Shown piece after piece: positions 14,518 through 21,419 of a stretch of 30,133 bases of DNA. Position 1 is the stretch's first letter, and each line of letters starts with the position of its first letter. The notes under the pieces are model-generated. The model was given only the letters and a program-made list of their open reading frames with translations, made no database searches and was not told where the DNA came from. Both the position numbers and the translations under genes were made by a program. Source of the stretch: Ruminococcus sp. (GTDB taxonomy: Bacteria > Bacillota > Clostridia > Oscillospirales > Acutalibacteraceae); assembly GCA_004558485.1 (NCBI GenBank), contig SFCS01000016.1:1-30133 (forward strand). Reading direction: 5' to 3'.

Positions 14518-15737
14518 CGGAATATACGCTGTTTTTTGCCGTGGCGGCATGTGTGCTGCTGCTTTTTGTGCTGCTGCTTTTGCTGGTGCTTTTGCGCCGC
14601 AGCGGCGGGGAAACGGCGCAGAGGATCGACACCCTGCGTGCGGACATGCTGTCCCAGCTGCGGGAGAACCGTGAGGAGAGCAGCCGCAGCGTGCAGGCGT
14701 CGGTCAAGAACATGAGCGAAATGCTGCTCACGGCACAGGCGCAGGCAAACAAGGCGAACATCGACGCGATGGAAAACACCCGCAAATCCGTTCAGGACGG
14801 CATGCGCGAAATTCGGGGTGAAAACAGCCGTCAGCTCGAACAGATGCGCGCCACCGTGGACGAAAAGCTGCAAAAGACGCTGGATGAACGCATTTCGCAG
14901 TCCTTCAAGCTCGTCAACGAACGCTTAGAGCAGGTGTATAAGGGACTCGGCGAGATGCAGACGCTTGCCTCCGGCGTCGGCGATCTGAAAAAGGTGCTGT
15001 CCAATGTCAAGACCCGCGGCGTGCTCGGAGAAATTCAGCTCGGCGCGATTTTGGAGGAAATTCTGTCGCCGGAGCAATATGAGGCGAATGTCATCACAAA
15101 GCCCGGCAGCAAGAACTTTGTGGAATATGCCGTGAGGATGCCGGGAGCGGGCGACGATGTGGTGTATCTGCCCATCGACGCGAAATTTCCGCTCGATGCG
15201 TACCATCAGCTTACCGATGCCTATGACGCGGCAGACACGGCGCTCATCGAGGCGGCGGGCAAGGTGCTCGAAACACGCATCCGCCAGTTTGCGAAGGACA
15301 TCCGCGACAAATATATCGATCCTCCGCACACCACCGATTTCGGCATCATGTTTCTGCCGATCGAGGGGCTGTATGCCGAGGTGGTGCGGCGCGGCATGGT
15401 GGAGCAGCTCCAGCGCGACTGTCGTGTGAACATCGCCGGTCCGACCACGATGGCTGCCATCCTCAACAGCCTGCAAATGGGCTTCCGCACGCTTGCCATT
15501 CAGAAGCGCTCCGGTGAGGTGTGGAAGGTGCTCGGCGCCGTCAAGACCGAGTTTGAGACCTTTGAGGCGGTCATCACGGCGGCGCAGAACCGCCTGGAGC
15601 AGGCAAACAAAGAGCTGGACAAGCTCGTGGGCGTGCGCACCCGCCAGATCCGGCGGCGGCTGTCCGAGGTCTCCTCGCTGTCGCAGGCGGAGGCAAAACA
15701 GATCTTAGACGGCGAAACGGAACCCTCCGATGAATGA
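14514..15737 (+). CDS. rmuC: RmuC-family DNA recombination protein
   Basis: 407 residues. One N-terminal membrane helix (about 6-29, very Leu-rich) is followed by a coiled-coil region (about 35-145) and the RmuC core. Core signatures are VKTRGVLGEIQLGAILEEIL, YLPIDAKFPLDAYHQL, FGIMFLPIEGLYAEV and GPTTMAAILNSLQMGFRTLAIQ. RmuC proteins have a restriction-nuclease-like fold and limit recombination between inverted repeats; the mechanism is not settled. The start ATG overlaps the DUF624 stop. No terminator follows, so its transcript can continue into the amidase gene and beyond. Confidence 0.93.
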   Translation: MTEYTLFFAVAACVLLLFVLLLLLVLLRRSGGETAQRIDTLRADMLSQLRENREESSRSVQASVKNMSEMLLTAQAQANKANIDAMENTRKSVQDGMREIRGENSRQLEQMRATVDEKLQKTLDERISQSFKLVNERLEQVYKGLGEMQTLASGVGDLKKVLSNVKTRGVLGEIQLGAILEEILSPEQYEANVITKPGSKNFVEYAVRMPGAGDDVVYLPIDAKFPLDAYHQLTDAYDAADTALIEAAGKVLETRIRQFAKDIRDKYIDPPHTTDFGIMFLPIEGLYAEVVRRGMVEQLQRDCRVNIAGPTTMAAILNSLQMGFRTLAIQKRSGEVWKVLGAVKTEFETFEAVITAAQNRLEQANKELDKLVGVRTRQIRRRLSEVSSLSQAEAKQILDGETEPSDE

Positions 15738-15759
15738 GGCTGTCTGAAAATCGCAGGGG

Positions 15760-15788
15760 CATAGAGACAAGCCTTTCCGTCATATAGT
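15760..15788 (+). promoter_or_regulatory. Sigma-E/K-like promoter of the amidase gene
   Basis: CATA (15760-15763), 17-base spacer, CATATAGT (15781-15788). The expected RNA start is near 15795, just before the ribosome site. The -10 equals that of the YrzE-type gene. Sigma-E and sigma-K have nearly the same -10, so I cannot separate the two. Confidence 0.5.
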
Positions 15789-15799
15789 GGACGGAAAGG
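15772..15799 (+). promoter_or_regulatory. Inverted repeat that can mask the ribosome site of the amidase gene
   Basis: CCTTTCCGTC (15772-15781) is perfectly complementary to GACGGAAAGG (15790-15799) across an 8-base loop that is most of the -10 element. The right arm contains part of the ribosome site AAAGGAG (15795-15801). The left arm lies upstream of the expected RNA start, so it exists only in read-through RNA from rmuC. Confidence 0.6.
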
Positions 15800-15809
15800 A
15801 GAGATATAT

Positions 15810-16556
15810 ATGCCCAGTTTGTTTTTGAGCCCCTCGACGCAGGATCAGAACCCCTATGTCATCGGGGGCAGCGAGGAATACTACATGAATTTGGTGGCGG
15901 ATGCCATGGAGCCGTACCTGCGCGCCAACGGCATTGCGTTCACCCGCAACAACCCCGCAGGGACGGTGACGGCCTCTATCAACCAGTCCAACAGCGGCAC
16001 CTATGACCTGCATCTGGCGCTCCATTCCAACGCCGCGGGCGCGGCGAATGCGGGCAGGGTGCGCGGCACGGATGTGTATTATGCCGAGGGCAGCAACAAC
16101 GGGCAGCGCGCCGCCTATATCATCGCGGATAATTTCAAGGACATCTATCCGCTGCCCGACCGCGTGCGCGCGCTGGCGACCACCCGCCTGGCGGAGGTCA
16201 CCCGCACAAGGGCGCCCGCTGTTTTGGTGGAGATTGCCTATCACGACAATGCGGACGACGCCAACTGGATTGCCGGAAATATTCCCGCCATCGCGCGCAA
16301 CCTGTCGCAGTCGGTCAATGACTATTTCGGACTGCCGTTTGTCGAGCCGATCCCCATTCGCAGCGGCGTCGTCACGACGGGCGGCGGCAACCTCAATGTC
16401 CGCGCCTATCCCTCTGCGGACGGCACGGTGATCGGGTCGATCCCGAACGGCGGGGCCATGCAGGTGACCGGAAGATATGAGGATTGGTATGTTATCGACT
16501 ATAACGGGCTTCTCGGCTATGCCAACAGCCGCTATATCCGATTGGAAGGAGTATAA
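15810..16556 (+). CDS. N-acetylmuramoyl-L-alanine amidase (Amidase_3-like) with C-terminal bacterial SH3 domain, no signal peptide
   Basis: 248 residues. The N-terminal Amidase_3-like domain (1-178) has YDLHLALHSNAAG (metal ligand H72) and VLVEIAYHDN (catalytic E141). The C-terminal SH3_3 domain (about 184-248; NLNVRAYPSADGTVIGSI) should bind wall peptides. The enzyme would cleave MurNAc-L-Ala bonds. Two oddities stand out. The first zinc-ligand region, normally DPGH, reads SPSTQ (7-11), so the usual His is Thr, although E22 after it is kept. There is also no signal peptide, as in mother-cell lysis amidases such as CwlC. The start ATG 15810 has AAAGGAG nine bases upstream. With its sporulation-type promoter it may be a mother-cell lysis or cortex enzyme; a phage-lysin origin is the alternative. 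DUF896 follows after one base. Confidence 0.85.
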   Translation: MPSLFLSPSTQDQNPYVIGGSEEYYMNLVADAMEPYLRANGIAFTRNNPAGTVTASINQSNSGTYDLHLALHSNAAGAANAGRVRGTDVYYAEGSNNGQRAAYIIADNFKDIYPLPDRVRALATTRLAEVTRTRAPAVLVEIAYHDNADDANWIAGNIPAIARNLSQSVNDYFGLPFVEPIPIRSGVVTTGGGNLNVRAYPSADGTVIGSIPNGGAMQVTGRYEDWYVIDYNGLLGYANSRYIRLEGV

Positions 16557-16557
16557 T

Positions 16558-16767
16558 ATGACAAAGGAAGACATCGCCCGCATCAACGCGCTGGCGAGAA
16601 AAGCAAAGGAAACGGGGCTGACCGATGCCGAGAAGGCGGAGCAGACCGCTCTGCGCACGGCATATGTGGCGGCGGTGCGCCGCAACATGAAGGCGACCCT
16701 GGACAATACCTATATTGTGGATAAAGACGGCGTAGCAAGGCCGGTCAAGGATAGGGAGGACACTTAA
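16558..16767 (+). CDS. DUF896 (UPF0291/YnzC-type) small protein
   Basis: 69 residues. The family pattern is complete: MTKEDIARINALARKAKE, GLTDAEKAEQTALR, YVAAVRRNMKATLD. These small, two-helix cytoplasmic proteins are widespread in Firmicutes and of unknown function. The start ATG 16558 lies two codons beyond the amidase stop and has AAGGAG nine bases upstream. The stop touches the next start at 16768. The frame is open upstream to 16477, but that part lies inside the amidase gene. Confidence 0.9.
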   Translation: MTKEDIARINALARKAKETGLTDAEKAEQTALRTAYVAAVRRNMKATLDNTYIVDKDGVARPVKDREDT

Positions 16768-17241
16768 ATGGAAAGACTGTTGAAACTGCTGGATACGAAC
16801 GCGCGTCTGACGACGGCGGAAATGGCGACCATGCTCGGCACGACCGAGGATGCGGTGAAGGCGCAGATGGCGGAGCTGGAAAAGGCGGGCGTGGTGCGCG
16901 GCTATAAGGCGCTCATCGACTGGGATCGCACCGACCGCAAATATGTGACGGCGCTCATCGAGCTGCGCGTCACGCCACAGCGTAACTGCGGCTTTGACGA
17001 TCTGGCGGAGCGCATCATGAAGTTTGAGGAGGTGGAGACGGTCTATCTCATGTCCGGCGGCTTTGACCTCATGGTCATCGTCAACGGCTGCACCTTCAAG
17101 GATGTGGCGATGTTTGTCGCAAAGCGGCTGTCGACGCTCGACTCGGTCGTTTCGACCGCGACACACTTTGTGCTGCGGCGGTATAAGGATCGCGGAGTGC
17201 TGTTTCTCGGCGAGGATGTGGATGAGAGAGGTGCCCTGTAA
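16768..17241 (+). CDS. Lrp/AsnC-family transcriptional regulator
   Basis: 157 residues. An N-terminal winged helix-turn-helix (about 1-55, LTTAEMATMLGTTEDAVKAQ) is joined to an RAM/AsnC ligand-binding domain (about 65-140, with VETVYLMSGGFDLMVIVNG). Members sense amino acids and usually act on nearby genes. Here the next gene, four bases on, is an aminotransferase, a pairing that suggests the regulator controls it or shares its amino-acid ligand. Start ATG 16768 directly follows the DUF896 stop, with AGGGAGGA upstream. Confidence 0.93.
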   Translation: MERLLKLLDTNARLTTAEMATMLGTTEDAVKAQMAELEKAGVVRGYKALIDWDRTDRKYVTALIELRVTPQRNCGFDDLAERIMKFEEVETVYLMSGGFDLMVIVNGCTFKDVAMFVAKRLSTLDSVVSTATHFVLRRYKDRGVLFLGEDVDERGAL

Positions 17242-17244
17242 CCC

Positions 17245-18417
17245 ATGGACTATGCAAAGCTGATGAACAAAACCGTGCAGGAATTGAAGCCCTCCGGCAT
17301 CCGACGGTTTTTTGACATTGCCGCCGAGATGGAGAATGTGATCTCCCTCACCATCGGCGAGCCCGACTTTTCGACGCCGTGGCACATACGGCAGGCGGGC
17401 ATCAAAACGCTGGAGGACGGCAAGACCTGGTACAGCGCCAATGCGGGTATGCTCCGCCTGCGCGAGGCGATCTCCGCCTATTGCGAGCGGCATTTTTCGC
17501 TTTCCTATGACCCGAAGGATGAGATCATCGTCACGGTCGGCGGCAGCGAGGCAATCGACCTTTCGCTGCGCGTGCTGCTGCAGGCGGGGGACGAGGTGCT
17601 GGTGCCTGAACCGTCGTTTGTGTGCTATGCACCGCTGGCGAGGCTGACGGGTGCGACGGCGGTGCCGGTTGTGACGACGGAGAAGGACAGCTTTCGGCTG
17701 ACGGCGGACGCGCTGCGCGCCGCCATCACCCCGCGCACCAAGGCGCTCATTTTTCCCTTTCCGAACAACCCGACCGGCGGCGTGATGCGCCGCGAGGATC
17801 TGGAGGCGGTGGCGGCGGTGCTGCGCGACACCGACATCGTGGTCATTTCGGACGAAATCTACGGAGAATTGACCTACGGCGATACGCCGCATGTGAGCAT
17901 TGCCGCGATCGACGGCATGAAGGAGCGAACCGTGCGCATCAGCGGCTTTTCCAAGGCGTTTGCCATGACCGGCTGGCGACTCGGCTATGTCTGCGGGCCG
18001 CAGCCGATCATGAAGCAGATGTTAAAGCTGCACCAGTATGCGCTGATGTGCGCGCCGACGACCGCCCAGTATGCGGCGATCGAGGCGATGGAGAACGGGG
18101 ACGAGGATGTCGTCACCATGCGCAATGAATACGATATGCGCCGCCGCTACATATTGCAGCGTTTGCGGGATATGGGGCTGCCGTGCTTTGAGCCGGAGGG
18201 GGCTTTCTATGTGTTCCCGTGCATTGCGGGGACCGGCATGACCTCGGAGGAGTTTTGCACCCGCCTTTTGAAGGAAAAGCATGTCGCGGTCATTCCCGGC
18301 ACGGCGTTCGGCGACTGCGGCGAGGGCTTTGTCCGCATTTCCTATTGCTATTCGCTCAAGCACATCACCATGGCGATGGACACCATGCAGGCGTTCCTTG
18401 CGGAGCACTGCCGATGA
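17245..18417 (+). CDS. Class I/II pyridoxal-phosphate aminotransferase (PatA-like)
   Basis: 390 residues, fold type I. PLP-site residues are in place: NNPTGG (174-179), D203 and Y206 in SDEIYGEL, and the Schiff-base lysine K237 in SGFSKAFAMTGWRLGY. The N-terminus has SLTIGEPDF, and GGSEAIDLSLR lies in the cofactor-binding loop. Aromatic, aspartate and N-acetyl-diaminopimelate aminotransferases (PatA) share this pattern, so the substrate is not fixed by sequence. A role in diaminopimelate synthesis is possible given asd-dapA-dapB in the window, but those lie 8 kb away. It overlaps ispE by four bases. Confidence 0.9.
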   Translation: MDYAKLMNKTVQELKPSGIRRFFDIAAEMENVISLTIGEPDFSTPWHIRQAGIKTLEDGKTWYSANAGMLRLREAISAYCERHFSLSYDPKDEIIVTVGGSEAIDLSLRVLLQAGDEVLVPEPSFVCYAPLARLTGATAVPVVTTEKDSFRLTADALRAAITPRTKALIFPFPNNPTGGVMRREDLEAVAAVLRDTDIVVISDEIYGELTYGDTPHVSIAAIDGMKERTVRISGFSKAFAMTGWRLGYVCGPQPIMKQMLKLHQYALMCAPTTAQYAAIEAMENGDEDVVTMRNEYDMRRRYILQRLRDMGLPCFEPEGAFYVFPCIAGTGMTSEEFCTRLLKEKHVAVIPGTAFGDCGEGFVRISYCYSLKHITMAMDTMQAFLAEHCR

Positions 18418-19280
18418 AAAGGATAACGGTCGCCGCACCGGCGAAGGTCAACCTGACGCTGCACATCCCCGCGCGCCTTGAAAACGGCTATCACGCGGTG
18501 GAAATGGTGATGCAGACGGTGACGCTTTTTGATTGCGTGACGGCAGAGAAGGCACAAGGGCTGCACATTGCGGCGGATATGCCGCTCACGGAAAACGAGG
18601 CGGACAACACCGCCCACCGCGCGGCGACGCTGTTTGCCGACGCGGCGGGCGTTTTGCCGCATTTTCGCATTACCATCCAAAAGCATATCCCCCTTCAGGC
18701 GGGACTGGCGGGCGGCAGCGCCGACGCTGCCGGTACGCTGGTTGCGCTGAACAAACTGTGCAAAACGCCGCTGACGGCGGACGAGCTGTGTGCGCTCGGC
18801 GCGAAGGTCGGCGCGGATGTGCCGTTTTGCCTGCGCGGCGGAACGATGCTGGCGACGGGGATCGGCACGGCGCTTGCGCCCCTGCCGCCGCTGCCCGATT
18901 GCTGTTTTGTGATTGCAAAGCCTGCCTTCGGTGTCTCGACCGCAGCGGCATATGCGGCGGTGGACGGCGCCCCGTTCCTGCCTGCGACGGACGCGATGCA
19001 AAGGGCGCTGCAAACGGGCGATCTTTTCGCCGTCGGCGCTGCCATGGAAAACCGCTTTGCACAGGTGCTGCGTCTTGCGGAGGTGGACAGGCTGTGCGAC
19101 GCATTAAAAAAGGCGGGCGCTTTGGGCGCCTGCATGACCGGCAGCGGCTCTGCCGTGATCGGTCTTTTTGAAACAAAGGCTGCCGCCGAGGCGGCGCAGT
19201 CGGCGGTTGGTTCGCTTTGCGCATTTTCCGCCGTTGCAGCCCCGTTCTGCGGCGGGCCGAAAATTATTGAGGAGTTGTGA
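18414..19280 (+). CDS. ispE: 4-diphosphocytidyl-2-C-methyl-D-erythritol kinase
   Basis: 288 residues. GHMP kinase of the methylerythritol-phosphate isoprenoid pathway, which phosphorylates the 2-OH of CDP-ME; essential in organisms with this pathway. AAPAKVNLTLHI at the N-terminus carries K11. The ATP loop PLQAGLAGGSADAAGT is at 93-108, the catalytic D135 lies in VGADVPFCLRGG, and the C-terminal GACMTGSGSAVIGLF is the third GHMP motif. The start ATG 18414 overlaps the aminotransferase stop (ATGA), while the longer open frame upstream lies inside that gene. The peptidase gene follows after 3 bases. Confidence 0.96.
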   Translation: MKRITVAAPAKVNLTLHIPARLENGYHAVEMVMQTVTLFDCVTAEKAQGLHIAADMPLTENEADNTAHRAATLFADAAGVLPHFRITIQKHIPLQAGLAGGSADAAGTLVALNKLCKTPLTADELCALGAKVGADVPFCLRGGTMLATGIGTALAPLPPLPDCCFVIAKPAFGVSTAAAYAAVDGAPFLPATDAMQRALQTGDLFAVGAAMENRFAQVLRLAEVDRLCDALKKAGALGACMTGSGSAVIGLFETKAAAEAAQSAVGSLCAFSAVAAPFCGGPKIIEEL

Positions 19281-19283
19281 AGC

Positions 19284-20354
19284 ATGCAAAAGGAAGCGGT
19301 AAAGACCATCCAAAAGGACCTGGACAAAAAAAGCGCACTGCTGGTGGCGAGCGTGCCCAACCGGTTTTATCTCACCGGCTTTGAAACGAGCGACGGCTAT
19401 GTGTTCATCACAAAGGAAGCGGCGGTGTTTCTCATCGATTTCCGCTATGTCGAAAAGGCAAAGGAAACGGTGAAGAGCTGCGCTGTACAGCTTTCCGTGT
19501 CGCCGATGGAGGAAATTCGTGCGCTGTGTGAGCAGCACGGCGTTTCTCACCTGTATGTCGAAAATAACTATGTATCCATGTCGCTGCAAAAGGATCTCGC
19601 CGCTGCCGTGAAACCGACCGAGATCGTCGCCGACGACCGTTTCGACACGCTGCTGCGGGATATGCGCAGCGTCAAGAGCGAGACGGAGCTGTCTCTCATG
19701 CAGCAGGCGCAGAAGCTGACGGACGACACCTTCTCCTATATCGTAGAGCGCATCGAGGCGGGACGCACCGAGCGGGAAGTCATGCTTGACATGGAGTTTT
19801 ATATGCGCCGCCTCGGCTCACAGGGGGTTTCCTTTGACTTCATCGTCGTGTCCGGCAAGAATTCCTCGTTGCCGCACGGCGTGCCCACCGACAAGAAGAT
19901 CGAACGCGGCGATTTCGTCACGATGGATTTCGGCGCGGTCGTCGGCGGATATCATTCCGACATGACCCGCACGGTCGCGATCGGTGCGGTGAGCGACGAG
20001 CAGAAACGGGTGTATGACACCGTGCTCAAAGCACAGCTTACCGCCATCGACGCCGTGAAGAGCGGCGTTGTCTGCAGGGACATCGACAAGATCGCTCGCG
20101 ATCTCATTTATGCCGCCGGCTATGAAGGCTGCTTCGGTCACGGACTGGGACACAGCGTCGGGGTGGAGATCCACGAGCGCCCGAACTTCAACACCCGCTG
20201 CGACACGGTGCTGAAGGCGGGTACGGTCATGACGGTCGAGCCGGGCATCTATCTCGAAAACCGTTTCGGCGTGCGCATCGAGGATATGGTGTTTGTGACC
20301 GCCGACGGCTGCATCGACCTGACAAAAAGCCCCAAGGAATTGCTGGTCTTGTAA
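19284..20354 (+). CDS. M24-family Xaa-Pro aminopeptidase/dipeptidase
   Basis: 356 residues, the size of B. subtilis YqhT. An N-terminal creatinase-like domain (1-125) precedes the pita-bread metallopeptidase domain. All five metal ligands are present: D215 in TMDFGAVVGGYHSDMTRT, D226, H290 in GHGLGHSVG (H286 is the preceding His), E319 in TVEPGIY and E333 in RIEDMVF. It would remove an N-terminal residue before proline in the cytoplasm. No signal peptide. It starts 3 bases after ispE and ends before a hairpin that doubles as the start of the opp promoter, next to a peptide importer it may serve. Confidence 0.93.
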   Translation: MQKEAVKTIQKDLDKKSALLVASVPNRFYLTGFETSDGYVFITKEAAVFLIDFRYVEKAKETVKSCAVQLSVSPMEEIRALCEQHGVSHLYVENNYVSMSLQKDLAAAVKPTEIVADDRFDTLLRDMRSVKSETELSLMQQAQKLTDDTFSYIVERIEAGRTEREVMLDMEFYMRRLGSQGVSFDFIVVSGKNSSLPHGVPTDKKIERGDFVTMDFGAVVGGYHSDMTRTVAIGAVSDEQKRVYDTVLKAQLTAIDAVKSGVVCRDIDKIARDLIYAAGYEGCFGHGLGHSVGVEIHERPNFNTRCDTVLKAGTVMTVEPGIYLENRFGVRIEDMVFVTADGCIDLTKSPKELLVL

Positions 20355-20367
20355 AGAAAAAATAAGC

Positions 20368-20393
20368 AAAATGCAATTCAAACTTGCATTTTT
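20368..20393 (+). terminator. Terminator after the Xaa-Pro peptidase gene
   Basis: Stem AAAATGCAA / TTGCATTTT with a 7-base loop, ending in TTTTT. The stem is AT-rich and of modest strength. The right arm is also the -35 of the opp promoter. Confidence 0.65.
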
Positions 20394-20412
20394 CGCGCAG
20401 GTGTGTTATGAT
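20384..20412 (+). promoter_or_regulatory. Sigma-A promoter of the opp operon
   Basis: TTGCAT (20384-20389), 17-base spacer, TATGAT (20407-20412). The -35 lies within the descending arm of the preceding terminator. A leader of about 65 bases follows before oppB. Confidence 0.72.
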
Positions 20413-20482
20413 AATCTGCATATTATAGCACCGCTGTATCTATATGCGGCTGCATGACCAAGAAATTAGGGAGTTGAAACGG

Positions 20483-21400
20483 TTGGCGAGATATATCATA
20501 AAGCGCGTGGCAATGGGCATCCTCAGTGTCTTTGTCGTTGCCACACTGACCTTCTTTTTGATGAATTTGGTGCCGGGCGGTCCGTTCGTCGCGGAAAAAT
20601 CCATCAGTAAAGAGGCGCAGGCGGCACTTGCCGCGAAATACGGGTTGGACAAACCCATCATGGAACGGTATGCCACCTATATGACCGATTTCATCAAGGG
20701 GGATATGGGACTGAGCCTGCGGCAGCGCGGCAGAACGGTCAACGACATCATCTTCTCGAAATTCCCCGTGTCCGCGCGTCTGGCGGGCGTGGCGGTCTTG
20801 GTCGCCCTTTTGATCGGTATTCCGCTCGGGTGTATCTCCGCCTATAACCGCGGCAAATTTGCCGATAACCTCATCATCGTATTGGCGACCTGCGGTATTG
20901 CGATCCCGAGCTTTATCACCAGTGTATTTCTCTTATACACCTTCGGCAGTAAGCTCAACATATTGCCGACCATAGGTCTCAACTCCGTGTCGGCATATAT
21001 CATGCCGGTGACGGCGCTGGCGTTCTATCCGACAGCATACATCACCCGCCTTATGCGTTCGAGCCTTCTGGATGTCATGGGACAGGATTACATCCGCACC
21101 GCCAAGGCAAAGGGCCTTTCCAATTTCAAGATCCTGTTTAAGCATGCGCTGCGCAACGCGGTGCTGCCGGTCATTACCTATGTCGGTCCGATGCTCGCCA
21201 ACCTGATGACCGGCTCGTTCGTCGTGGAGAAGATCTTCACGATCCCCGGTCTCGGACGCGATTTTGTTTCCGCGATCACCAACCGCGATTACACTATGAT
21301 CATGGGTACCACCATCATTCTGGCGACGCTGATCATCACCGCCAACGTGGTCGTGGATATTCTGTACAAGGTGATCGATCCGCGTATTAAACTGAAGTGA
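20483..21400 (+). CDS. oppB: Oligopeptide ABC transporter permease OppB
   Basis: 305 residues with six predicted membrane spans. The N-terminus has the OppB/DppB pattern YIIKRVAMGILSVF, then TFFLMNLVPGGPF. The EAA loop that contacts the ATPases is DYIRTAKAKGLSNFKILFKHALRN (about 200-225). Start: AGGGAG (20468-20473) is well spaced only for TTG 20483, which gives the common N-terminus MARYIIKR. A TTG at 20474 abuts the site, and ATG 20444 has none. First gene of oppBCDFA. Confidence 0.94.
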   Translation: MARYIIKRVAMGILSVFVVATLTFFLMNLVPGGPFVAEKSISKEAQAALAAKYGLDKPIMERYATYMTDFIKGDMGLSLRQRGRTVNDIIFSKFPVSARLAGVAVLVALLIGIPLGCISAYNRGKFADNLIIVLATCGIAIPSFITSVFLLYTFGSKLNILPTIGLNSVSAYIMPVTALAFYPTAYITRLMRSSLLDVMGQDYIRTAKAKGLSNFKILFKHALRNAVLPVITYVGPMLANLMTGSFVVEKIFTIPGLGRDFVSAITNRDYTMIMGTTIILATLIITANVVVDILYKVIDPRIKLK

Positions 21401-21419
21401 GGAGTGGCGAGAAAAGACA

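Noticed and set aside
16552..16557. TATAAT just before the DUF896 start as a promoter -10
   Set aside because: It is formed by the amidase stop codon and the start region, has no -35 at 16-18 bases, and would give RNA lacking the ribosome site.
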